Shown in pieces: positions 1-7,067 of a DNA stretch of 12,657 nt (position 1 is its first letter; each line of letters begins with the position of its first letter). A program made the position numbers and the translations under genes. The notes beneath the pieces are model-generated. The model did no database searches and had not been told where the DNA came from. It saw nothing but the letters and a program-made list of their open reading frames with translations. Origin of the DNA: an uncultured Lachnospiraceae bacterium (lineage in GTDB: Bacteria > Bacillota_A > Clostridia > Lachnospirales > Lachnospiraceae); assembly GCA_910587495.1 (NCBI GenBank), contig CAJUMT010000091.1, positions 1 through 12,657 on the forward strand. Direction: 5' to 3'.

Positions 1-1021
1 CTCTTTTTTTGTTTAGCACGCCTAACCCGGAACAGGGAAGATCCGCAAGCAGAATATCCGCTTTTTCAACAGAATCAGCATCCGGTATGGTTGCGTCCAT
101 ACAGACCGCCTTTATATTCCGCGCACCCATTCTGTCTATATTTTCCTGAATCAAACTTACTTTGTAATCGGTAAGATCTCTGGCCTCCACCATGCCGGTC
201 CCTTTCATCAGTTCTGAAAGATGCAGGCTTTTGCCTCCCGGCGCGGCGCATACATCAATGCAGTAATCCCCCGGTTTTGGCGCCGCTAAAAGAGCAGCTC
301 TCATAGAACTTGCATCCTGCACCTGGTAAAGTCCTTCTCGAAAAGAAGGCAGCGCCCGCAGATGATCATAGTTTTCCAAAAACAATCCGCAGGGAACGCT
401 TTCTATTTCCCGGGCACGCACGCCTTCTTGCTCCAGGCGCCGTATCAGTTCCTCTTTCGTCGTTTTCAAAAGATTAATCCGGACCGTTGTCTGCCTTTCT
501 TCGAACTGACTCTCAAGCATCCGGACAGCCATCTTTTCCCCATACTCTTCCGTCCACTGCCTGACAATCCACTCTGGAGTGGAATATCGGACGGACAAAT
601 CCGGCAAAGGCACTGTATGAATATTTCTGGCCAGATTTCTAAGCACGCCGTTTACAAAACCTTTCAGGTTCACAAAACCCTTTTTCCCTGCCAGCTTTAC
701 GGCCTCACTGCATACAGCCGCATCCGGCACGCGGTCCATATATTTTAACTGGTATGCCGACATTCTGAGAATATTCCGAATCACCGGCTTCATCTTATGA
801 ACCGGAACTTTGGAAAACCGACCGATCAGATAGTCAAGCTCCAGCATCCTCTCTATGGTTCCTTCTGTCAGACGGGTTAAGAAAGCGCGCTCCTGCTTAC
901 TTAAATACTGGTATTTTTCCAAAGCGCCCCGGAGAGCCACATGACTGTATGCTTTCTGTGAAGTAATTTCTAAAAGCAGTTCCAGCACAAGCGCCCTGAC
1001 ATTTACATGAGTTTCAGTCAC
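1..1021 (-). CDS. rsmB: 16S rRNA (cytosine-967-C5)-methyltransferase RsmB, C-terminus cut off by window edge
   Basis: Family role: S-adenosylmethionine-dependent m5C methylation of 16S rRNA in the cytoplasm. 340 codons are visible out of about 440-450 usual, so the last quarter lies outside. The N-terminal ~135 residues are the NusB-like RNA-binding domain; the Rossmann methyltransferase domain follows with motif I D-V-C-A-A-P-G-G-K-S (residues 256-265) and motif IV D-L-P-C-S-G (327-332, Cys330). Motif VI, which carries the nucleophilic cysteine in E. coli RsmB, is not in the window. The start is a GTG at 1019-1021: it has an SD GGAGG (1030-1034) 8 nt upstream and no in-frame ATG lies nearby. 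The gene overlaps the end of yugP by 8 bases, suggesting translational coupling. It is the last visible gene of the murE-priA-def-fmt-yugP operon. Confidence 0.95.
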   Translation of the reverse strand, partial: MTETHVNVRALVLELLLEITSQKAYSHVALRGALEKYQYLSKQERAFLTRLTEGTIERMLELDYLIGRFSKVPVHKMKPVIRNILRMSAYQLKYMDRVPDAAVCSEAVKLAGKKGFVNLKGFVNGVLRNLARNIHTVPLPDLSVRYSTPEWIVRQWTEEYGEKMAVRMLESQFEERQTTVRINLLKTTKEELIRRLEQEGVRAREIESVPCGLFLENYDHLRALPSFREGLYQVQDASSMRAALLAAPKPGDYCIDVCAAPGGKSLHLSELMKGTGMVEARDLTDYKVSLIQENIDRMGARNIKAVCMDATIPDADSVEKADILLADLPCSGLGVLNKKR

Positions 1022-1703
1022 GTCTGCGTCCTCCGAATAAAAGTACCAGCCGCAGAAGCGACAAAATCGATGCGGCTGCCGCTGCCACATACGTCATGGC
1101 GGCTGCGGACAATACTTTCTTTGTATAACCCAGTTCCGTATCAGAAAGCATATGGGTGTCTCCTAAAATAGCAACTGCCCTGGCAGAGGCGTTAAACTCC
1201 ACCGGAAGGGTGACAAGCTGAAACAGTGTCCCCAGCCCAAAGCATAATAGCCCTACCTGGATCAGCGTATAAGAACTGCCAAAGAAAAGTCCCAGAAGAA
1301 TAATGGGAAACGCCGCCTTTGTGCCTATATTCGCCACAGGAACTAAAGAATTACGAATCTTTAAAGGAGCATAAGACCGGTCGTCCTGGATAGCATGCCC
1401 GCACTCATGGGCCGCCACCCCGATCGCCGCCACAGAAGAAGATCCATAGACTGTATCAGACAGGCGAAGTACTTTACTTCTTGGGTCATAATGGTCTGTC
1501 AGATTTCCCCGGATATGCTCCACACGCACATCATAGATTCCGGAACCGTGCAAAATTTTCTGCGCCGCCTGTTCGCCTGTCAGTCCGGAATAACTTCTTA
1601 CCTGGGCATATTTTTTATAAGTTGTATTTACTTTTGCCGACGCCCACATGGATAAAAGCGCGCCGATGATTACCAGAATATAGGTTGCGTCATAAAAAAA
1701 CAT
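1014..1703 (-). CDS. yugP: YugP-family membrane zinc metallopeptidase
   Basis: A 229-residue integral membrane protein of the Zn_peptidase_2 (YugP) family, whose physiological substrate is not established as far as I know. A hydrophobic N-terminal segment covers about residues 7-22. The zinc-binding H-E-C-G-H motif is at 99-103, with Glu100 as the expected catalytic base. A third ligand is probably Glu169 in L-P-V-E-F-N-A-S. Further hydrophobic segments lie at about 131-145, 147-166 and 198-224. The ATG start has an SD-like GGAG in the 29-nt gap after fmt. The C-terminus is basic (G-G-R-R-R-D) and its last codons contain the SD and GTG start of rsmB. Its place between fmt and rsmB is common in clostridia; whether it shares a function with those translation genes cannot be told from sequence. 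Confidence 0.93.
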   Translation of the reverse strand: MFFYDATYILVIIGALLSMWASAKVNTTYKKYAQVRSYSGLTGEQAAQKILHGSGIYDVRVEHIRGNLTDHYDPRSKVLRLSDTVYGSSSVAAIGVAAHECGHAIQDDRSYAPLKIRNSLVPVANIGTKAAFPIILLGLFFGSSYTLIQVGLLCFGLGTLFQLVTLPVEFNASARAVAILGDTHMLSDTELGYTKKVLSAAAMTYVAAAAASILSLLRLVLLFGGRRRD

Positions 1704-1732
1704 ACTATTTTCTCCTGATTACAGTTTTATTA

Positions 1733-2665
1733 TCATCCCAGAACCGTGCCTGTTTTTACAGGAAATCCTCTAAGAAACGCGCCTGCCTCCATCCGTCTGC
1801 GCCCTTCTAACTGCAGTTCTCTGACAGCCAGGACGCCGTCTCCTGTCTGTACGGTCAAGGAATCTTTTGTCACAGTCAGTATCTCACCGCAGGCGCCTTT
1901 TGATGCACCGGGCGGACACACTTCACAATCCCATATTTTCAAAGTCTTTTCGTCCAGTTCTGTATAAGCGCTGGGCCATGGGTTTAATCCGCGCACCAGC
2001 CGTTCAATAGATAACGCGTCTTTTGTCCAGTCGATTTTGCCCATTTCCTTCGTCAACATGGATGCGTAGGCGGTGGGGGACTCTCCTTGTTTCTCAGGCT
2101 GTAAAGTCCCTGCTTCCAATCCTGCAAGCGTCTCAACGCAAAGCTTTGCGCCTGCACTGCTTAATTTTTCAAACAGGCTGCCGCCCGTCTCCTTTTCATC
2201 CAAGGGCACAATTGTTTTAAGCAGCATATCCCCGGTATCCAGGCCTTTATCCATCTGCATGGAGGTCACACCGGACTCTTTTTCGCCGTTTATGACCGCC
2301 CACTGGATCGGAGCCGCTCCACGGTATTTAGGAAGCAGAGAGGCATGGATATTGATACAGCCGTATTTTTTCATGGTCAGAATCTTTTCGGGAAGCAGCT
2401 GCCCGAAAGCTACCACCACAATCACATCCGCCTCTGTTCCTTCCAGATACTGCACAGCCTCATCTTCTTTTATTTTCGGCGGCTGATAGACAGGAAGCCC
2501 CTGTGCCACAGCCGCTTCCATCACCGGCGTGTGCAGCCTGGAATGCCCTCTGCCCCCCCGCTTGTCCGGCTGAGTCACCACAAGAGTAATTTTATGCCCT
2601 GCCTTAATCAATGCCTCTAGTGTTCCTACCGCAAAATCCGGCGTACCCATGAATATGACATTCAT
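1733..2665 (-). CDS. fmt: Methionyl-tRNA formyltransferase
   Basis: Transfers a formyl group from 10-formyl-tetrahydrofolate to Met-tRNA(fMet), making the initiator tRNA for bacterial translation. The 310 residues are the usual length. The N-terminal formyltransferase domain begins M-N-V-I-F-M-G-T-P-D-F. The catalytic signature N-I-H-A-S-L-L-P is at 105-112 (Asn105, His107), followed by K-Y-R-G-A-A-P-I-Q-W, and the catalytic Asp is D143 in G-L-D-T-G-D. The C-terminal tRNA-binding OB-fold domain follows, with N-P-W-P-S-A-Y near residue 230. The ATG lies 6 nt after the def stop codon, and its SD is formed by the last glutamate codons of def. The partner enzyme Def, which removes the formyl group, is thus encoded directly upstream in the same message. 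Confidence 0.97.
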   Translation of the reverse strand: MNVIFMGTPDFAVGTLEALIKAGHKITLVVTQPDKRGGRGHSRLHTPVMEAAVAQGLPVYQPPKIKEDEAVQYLEGTEADVIVVVAFGQLLPEKILTMKKYGCINIHASLLPKYRGAAPIQWAVINGEKESGVTSMQMDKGLDTGDMLLKTIVPLDEKETGGSLFEKLSSAGAKLCVETLAGLEAGTLQPEKQGESPTAYASMLTKEMGKIDWTKDALSIERLVRGLNPWPSAYTELDEKTLKIWDCEVCPPGASKGACGEILTVTKDSLTVQTGDGVLAVRELQLEGRRRMEAGAFLRGFPVKTGTVLG

Positions 2666-2671
2666 ATATGA

Positions 2672-3148
2672 TTACTCCTCCTCGTCATCGTAGACCACAT
2701 CATGCAGCTCTCCTTCTACCAGATCCACATAAAGTTTGCCTTCCAGATGGTCGCACTCATGAACAATGGCACGGGCTAAAAGTTCTGTTCCTTCCGCCTC
2801 GTACTGCTGCCCGTCCTCACCCATATACCGGACGACCACTTCATTGGGCCTTGTGACCTGCCCTGCTTTGTTAGGCACGCTTAAACATCCCTCGTCGTCT
2901 GTCTGGGTGCCTGCTGTGCTGACGATCCTGGGATTAAGCATGACTAAAGGTCCGTCTCCTATATCGATCACCACAACCCTTTTCAGTATACCCACCTGCA
3001 CAGCCGCCAATCCCACGCCGTTGGATTCATACATGGTTTCCAGCATATCATCAATCAACTGCTGTATTTTGGGCGTCACTTCCTTTACCTCTTTGCTTGT
3101 CTTACGAAGGATCGGATCTCCTTCCAATCTTATGTTACGAATTGCCAT
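2672..3148 (-). CDS. def: Peptide deformylase
   Basis: Metalloenzyme that removes the N-formyl group from nascent proteins at the ribosome. All three family motifs are present: motif 1 G-V-G-L-A-A-V-Q (44-51), motif 2 E-G-C-L-S (86-90, metal ligand Cys88) and motif 3 H-E-C-D-H (130-134, two His ligands and the catalytic Glu131). The 158-residue length fits the short deformylases. An AGGAGG (3155-3160) lies 6 nt before the ATG. The protein ends in an acidic tail D-D-E-E-E whose codons double as the SD of fmt. A 39-nt gap separates it from priA; part of that gap resembles the leaders of murE and yigZ (16 of 19 positions over 3156-3174). Confidence 0.97.
   Translation of the reverse strand: MAIRNIRLEGDPILRKTSKEVKEVTPKIQQLIDDMLETMYESNGVGLAAVQVGILKRVVVIDIGDGPLVMLNPRIVSTAGTQTDDEGCLSVPNKAGQVTRPNEVVVRYMGEDGQQYEAEGTELLARAIVHECDHLEGKLYVDLVEGELHDVVYDDEEE
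2675..2683 (-). promoter_or_regulatory. fmt ribosome-binding site embedded in the end of def
   Basis: Three consecutive GAG codons, the last Glu residues of Def, create GAGGAGGAG on the minus strand. This is directly followed by the TAA stop of def and, 6 nt after the stop, by the fmt ATG. It is the only SD available to fmt, so the acidic tail of Def and the initiation of Fmt are constrained together. Confidence 0.8.
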
Positions 3149-3187
3149 AGTTTTCCTCCTGATTTAAGTTTCGCTGTCTTCTATATT

Positions 3188-5419
3188 CTAAAATGCATTC
3201 AATGGGTTAAAATCGAACTGCACAATTACTTTCTGCCATACAGAATCTTTTTCCATCGTCTTTTCCAATTCCTCTTTCAACTCTATCAGCGCATCAGACA
3301 TTTTATGCTTCAGGTAAATCACCTTGCGGTATATATCTTTTTTCTTTGTCAGCATGGCGTCGGCGGGGCCTACCATGGTTACACCTTCTCTTTTCATAGA
3401 CAGAATATGCGCGCCCAGTGTCTGGGTCTGTTTTTCCAGCAATTCTTCCTGAGGGCAAGACAGATAAATACCTAACATAGCATAGGCAGGCGGATATTCC
3501 ATCAGGTTACGGTAAAGTACTTCCTGGTTATAGAATCTCTCATAATCCTGACTGGCCGCCGCCTGTATGCTGTAATGGTCCGGCATATAGGTCTGGATCA
3601 CCGCCTCTCCCGGCATCTTCCCTCTTCCGGCTCTGCCTACTGCCTGGGTCAGAAGCTGGAAAGTCCGCTCGGCAGCCCGGTAGTCATTGGCATATAAAGA
3701 AATATCCGCCGCCAGCACGCCCACCAGAGTCACATTAGGAAAATCATGCCCTTTGACGATCATCTGCGTCCCCACCAGAACGTCCGCTTCTCCCTTTCCA
3801 AAAGCCAGAAGAATGCGTTCATAGCTGTCCTTTGTCCGGGTCGTATCATAATCCATCCGAAGCACTCGTGCCTGCGGGAACAGTTTGTTTACCTCTTTTT
3901 CAATCTGCTGAGTACCCGCGCGAAACCCCGAGATATAACGGGAGCCGCAGGACGGACAAGCGTCCGGCATGGGAATCTCATAGCCGCAGTAGTGACATTT
4001 CAACCTGCCGTCATTGTGAAGGGATAAGGTCACATCACAGTGGGGACACCGGATAGCTTCTCCGCAGGAACGACAGGATACAAATCCCGAAAGCCCTCTG
4101 CGGTTTAAAAACAACATGATTTGCTGCCGGTTTTTAAGCCGCTCCTCCATGGCCGCCTTAAGTTTTCTGCTGAAAATGCTTCTGTTTCCCTCTTTCAGTT
4201 CTGCACGAAGATCAATAATACTGACCTTCGGCATCACGGCGTCCCCGATCCGTCCGGTCAGCCGATAAAAGCCATAGATACCCGCCTGCGCCAGGTAGTA
4301 GCTTTCTAAAGAAGGCGTCGCGCTTCCAAGAACCACCGCCGCGCCGCACATTTCTGCCCGGAAAATAGCCGCGTCCCTGGCATGGTATCTTGGCACATTT
4401 TCGCTTTTATAAGAACTTTCATGTTCTTCGTCCAGAATAATGAGTCCCAGCCGGGAAAACGGCGTAAAAAGAGCCGATCTGGGGCCGATCATCACATCAA
4501 TTTTTCCATCCCTGGCTCTGACATACTGATCGTACCTTTCCCCGTCCGACAATCGGGAATGCATGACAGACACCCGATCCCCGAAACGCGCATGAAAACG
4601 CATAACCGTCTGAACCGTCAGAGCGATCTCCGGGATCAGGACAATCGCCTGCTTTCTCTCTGCGATGACCCGGGAGATCAGTTCCATATAGACTTCTGTC
4701 TTTCCGCTTCCTGTCACCCCATGGAGCAGATACGTCTTACGGACGCCTTTGGCATATTCTGCCCAGATCCCCTCCACGGCTTCTGCCTGTTCCTTGTTTA
4801 AAGAGACAAACTGCTCTTTTTTTTCAAAATGTCCCTCAAAAGGGTTTCTGTAAACCGTTTTTTCTTCGGTACGGATCATTCCGTCTTCTTCAAATTTTTT
4901 AATTACAGAAGGCGTAATCTTAAGCTTTTCCTTAAGGACTTTATAATCCAACGCCTTATGGTCTAAAAGTGCAGATAAAAGCCTGGCCTTCGCCTGGTAG
5001 TTTTTCTTTAAATACTCGTCCAACAGCTTTTTCCCTTCTTCTTCGTTTAGCAGAAGGACTGCCTGACGGTCTACGACCTGACGGGTCTTTTGTTTAACCG
5101 GAAGTACGGTTTTCAGTGCCTGGTTCATGGTGGAACCGCAGGTCTTACGCATCCATGCCGCCAGCGCAATCAGCTGTGACTCTGCCTGCACACTGCCTGT
5201 TACGATTCCTGTTACCTCTTTTATCTTCTCCAAAGGATAATCTGTTGTATCCGAAAAACCGACTGCGTACCCTTTGATCGGACGGTTGCCCATGCCAAAG
5301 GGAACATTTACCTGCATCCCCGTCAAAAGCCGGTCTTTTAAGCTTTCAGGCACTTTATACTGGAATATCTTATCCAGCTTTCCGCTGGAAATATCCACAA
5401 TGACATTGACAAATCTCAT
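3188..5419 (-). CDS. priA: Primosomal replication-restart helicase PriA
   Basis: 3'-5' DNA helicase that recognises stalled forks and reloads the replisome. The 743-residue length is normal. The N-terminal 3'BD/winged-helix region covers about 1-200. The helicase core has Walker A G-V-T-G-S-G-K-T (234-241), motif II D-E-E-H (330-333), G-S-A-T-P (365-369), motif V around G-T-Q-M-I-V-K-G-H-D-F (550-560) and motif VI Q-A-V-G-R-A-G-R (592-599). An insert carries eight zinc-binding cysteines: 449, 452, 458, 461, 475, 478, 488 and 491. The ATG is 7 nt after the murE stop with only a weak purine-rich SD (GAAGAA), which suggests coupling to murE translation. No missing key residue was seen. Confidence 0.97.
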   Translation of the reverse strand: MRFVNVIVDISSGKLDKIFQYKVPESLKDRLLTGMQVNVPFGMGNRPIKGYAVGFSDTTDYPLEKIKEVTGIVTGSVQAESQLIALAAWMRKTCGSTMNQALKTVLPVKQKTRQVVDRQAVLLLNEEEGKKLLDEYLKKNYQAKARLLSALLDHKALDYKVLKEKLKITPSVIKKFEEDGMIRTEEKTVYRNPFEGHFEKKEQFVSLNKEQAEAVEGIWAEYAKGVRKTYLLHGVTGSGKTEVYMELISRVIAERKQAIVLIPEIALTVQTVMRFHARFGDRVSVMHSRLSDGERYDQYVRARDGKIDVMIGPRSALFTPFSRLGLIILDEEHESSYKSENVPRYHARDAAIFRAEMCGAAVVLGSATPSLESYYLAQAGIYGFYRLTGRIGDAVMPKVSIIDLRAELKEGNRSIFSRKLKAAMEERLKNRQQIMLFLNRRGLSGFVSCRSCGEAIRCPHCDVTLSLHNDGRLKCHYCGYEIPMPDACPSCGSRYISGFRAGTQQIEKEVNKLFPQARVLRMDYDTTRTKDSYERILLAFGKGEADVLVGTQMIVKGHDFPNVTLVGVLAADISLYANDYRAAERTFQLLTQAVGRAGRGKMPGEAVIQTYMPDHYSIQAAASQDYERFYNQEVLYRNLMEYPPAYAMLGIYLSCPQEELLEKQTQTLGAHILSMKREGVTMVGPADAMLTKKKDIYRKVIYLKHKMSDALIELKEELEKTMEKDSVWQKVIVQFDFNPLNAF

Positions 5420-5426
5420 CTGTTCT

Positions 5427-6887
5427 TCAGCCTTCTTCCAAAATCTCCTGTATCAGAACTCTTTCATCCATGGGATATTTTTTCCCTTTAATCTCCTGAT
5501 AATCCTCATGCCCTTTTCCGGCCAGAACGATCACATCGCCCTTCTGTCCGTGACGAATGGCGTAGCGGATGGCTTCTTTACGGTCGCAGATTTCCACATA
5601 CTTTCCGTCCGTCCTGCCAATCCCGACCTTAATGTCGTCAATGATCGCCTGAGGTTCTTCAAACCTGGGATTATCCGACGTGATAATCGTCAGATCCGCT
5701 AGGCGGCCGGACACTTCCCCCATCTCATACCGGCGCAGCTTCGACCGGTTGCCTCCGCAGCCGAACACACACACAAGCCGGCTGGGATGATACTCTTTTA
5801 ATGTATTTAAAAGGCTTTCCAGACTCATGGCGTTGTGCGCATAGTCAATCATCAGCGTAAAGTCATCGGATACTTTTATCATCTCTATGCGCCCTTTGGT
5901 CTTAACTGTTTTCAGCGCTTCTTTTAAATCATCCTCCGACACTTCAAAATGCCTGCATACGGCAATGGCTGTCAGAGAATTATACACACTGAATACGCCC
6001 GGCACGTCAATCTCCGCATCCATGGAAGCCTTTCCGGACACATGATATTTAACCCCCAGATATCCCGGTTTTTTAACCAGCTCCATATGGGACGCACGGT
6101 AATCCGCCTTTTCGGAAAAACCGATAGTTTCCAGCCTGCATGTATGACCCGAAAGAACCGTATCAAAATGCTCGTCATCCACATTGGCAATCCCCAGCTT
6201 ACACTGCCGGAACAAAAGACTTTTACAGGATGCATATTCTTCAAAACTGGCGTGTTCATTCGGCCCTATATGATCCGGGGCAAGATTGGTAAAGATGCCG
6301 ATCTCAAAAGGAATACCCGCCGTCCTGTGCATCATAAGCCCCTGAGAAGATACTTCCATCACACAGATCTGGCAGCCTGCCTCCACCATATGGAAGAAAT
6401 ATTCCTGGATCAGATACGACTCGGGCGTGGTATTGTCGGCGGGAATATGTCTGTCCCCGATAATCGTTTCAATCGTTCCGATCAAGCCGACTTTGTAGCC
6501 TGCATGCTCCAAGATGCCTTTGATCATAAAAGTGGTAGTCGTCTTACCCTTCGTACCAGTAATTCCGATCACTTTCATTTTTTCTGCCGGATGGTCAAAA
6601 TAGGCGGCAGAGATCAGTGACAGTGCCTGACGGGTATCCGGCACCACCACAAGCGTCACCTGCTGCGGCACTTTGACCCTTTTTTCCGCCACGATAATCT
6701 TAGCCCCTTTTAACGCGATCTCTTCCACATGCTCATGGCTGTCATAGACCGCTCCTTTGATGCAGACGAACATGCAGTCTTTAGTGACTTTTCTGGAATC
6801 ATAAACAAGATCCGTGATCTCGCCTTCCGTCGTCCCGCTTATAATCTCATACTTCAGATTTTCCAGCAGCTTTATAATTGATTTCAC
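5427..6887 (-). CDS. murE: UDP-MurNAc-tripeptide synthetase (MurE family), meso-DAP type
   Basis: Cytoplasmic ATP-dependent Mur ligase that adds the third amino acid to UDP-MurNAc-L-Ala-D-Glu. Taken from the GTG at 6885-6887, it has 486 residues, a typical length, with AGGAGG (6895-6900) exactly 7 nt upstream. An overlapping out-of-frame ATG is followed at once by TGA. Seen: ATP loop G-T-K-G-K-T-T (111-117), E-V-S-S-Q-G (178-183), Lys222 in S-C-K-S-L-L-F at the site of the carbamylated lysine, and D-N-P-R-F-E-E (405-411), the signature associated with meso-diaminopimelate rather than lysine. The usual Y-A-H-T-P-D is here Y-A-H-N-A-M-S (349-355). The gene sits outside a mur/fts cluster and heads the priA-def-fmt operon, so it could be a second MurE paralogue. 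Any start further upstream would run through its own promoter. Confidence 0.93.
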   Translation of the reverse strand: MKSIIKLLENLKYEIISGTTEGEITDLVYDSRKVTKDCMFVCIKGAVYDSHEHVEEIALKGAKIIVAEKRVKVPQQVTLVVVPDTRQALSLISAAYFDHPAEKMKVIGITGTKGKTTTTFMIKGILEHAGYKVGLIGTIETIIGDRHIPADNTTPESYLIQEYFFHMVEAGCQICVMEVSSQGLMMHRTAGIPFEIGIFTNLAPDHIGPNEHASFEEYASCKSLLFRQCKLGIANVDDEHFDTVLSGHTCRLETIGFSEKADYRASHMELVKKPGYLGVKYHVSGKASMDAEIDVPGVFSVYNSLTAIAVCRHFEVSEDDLKEALKTVKTKGRIEMIKVSDDFTLMIDYAHNAMSLESLLNTLKEYHPSRLVCVFGCGGNRSKLRRYEMGEVSGRLADLTIITSDNPRFEEPQAIIDDIKVGIGRTDGKYVEICDRKEAIRYAIRHGQKGDVIVLAGKGHEDYQEIKGKKYPMDERVLIQEILEEG

Positions 6888-6895
6888 ATTAAAAC

Positions 6896-6930
6896 CTCCT
6901 ATTTGAAGTTCCGCAACTGAACTTCCGCTG
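6896..6930 (-). repeat. Leader repeat, copy 1 (murE leader, includes the SD)
   Basis: This 35-nt segment matches 8664-8698, in front of yigZ, at 30 of 35 positions without gaps. Both begin on the plus strand with CTCCTATTT, which is the complement of the SD, and contain AAGTTCCGCAACT. Mismatches are one base after CTCCTATTT, two after CAACT and two near the far end. It forms most of the untranslated leader of murE, so the similarity is not due to protein coding. Confidence 0.75.
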
Positions 6931-6935
6931 TTCAG
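6905..6935 (-). promoter_or_regulatory. Overlapping inverted repeats at the murE transcription start
   Basis: Two perfect inverted repeats overlap. GAAGTTC-N7-GAACTTC spans 6905-6925 and could form a 7-bp hairpin in the murE mRNA just upstream of the SD. CTGAAC-N7-GTTCAG spans 6917-6935 and overlaps two bases of the murE -10 box, the position of a typical repressor operator. The shared bases make the two structures mutually exclusive as RNA. No known regulator site is recognised; the regulatory role is inferred. Confidence 0.45.
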
Positions 6936-6962
6936 TATAGCATATTTGTGCGGCTCTTGCAA
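6934..6962 (-). promoter_or_regulatory. murE operon promoter (sigma-A type)
   Basis: On the minus strand TTGCAA (6957-6962) and TATACT (6934-6939) are separated by exactly 17 bp. The predicted start near 6927 leaves about 40 nt of leader before the GTG of murE. The next gene upstream runs in the opposite direction, so a promoter for the murE-priA-def-fmt-yugP-rsmB operon is required in this gap. Confidence 0.8.
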
Positions 6963-6985
6963 TTTCCCCTTTCTACTACTATAAT
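6957..6985 (+). promoter_or_regulatory. arcC promoter (sigma-A type), sharing its -35 with murE
   Basis: On the plus strand TTGCAA (6957-6962) and a perfect TATAAT (6980-6985) are separated by exactly 17 bp. The same hexamer, being its own reverse complement, is the -35 of the leftward murE promoter. The predicted start near 6992 gives a leader of about 75 nt before the arcC ATG. Confidence 0.75.
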
Positions 6986-7018
6986 ATTAAAATAATCAAA
7001 AAATACTACACCGCGGCT

Positions 7019-7043
7019 ACGGATATAGGATATTTGCATCCGT
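7019..7043 (+). promoter_or_regulatory. Short inverted repeat in the arcC leader
   Basis: ACGGAT (7019-7024) and ATCCGT (7038-7043) are perfect complements around a 13-nt loop, in the leader between the arcC promoter and its SD (GAGGA, about 6 nt before the ATG). A 6-bp stem of this size can occur by chance, so a role in arcC expression is only a possibility. Confidence 0.25.
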
Positions 7044-7067
7044 TCCCGGCAGAATCGAGGAATACAC

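Noticed and set aside
5949..6620. 223-residue rightward open frame inside murE, and similar frames opposite priA, fmt and gltX
   Set aside because: Antisense shadows of conserved genes: no family motifs, no SD, and His/Arg/Ser-rich composition typical of reversed coding sequence.
6888..6962. Longer MurE start at 6962 adding 25 residues
   Set aside because: The extension runs through the -35/-10 elements and inverted repeats, has no SD, and does not look like MurE; the GTG at 6887 has AGGAGG at 7 nt.
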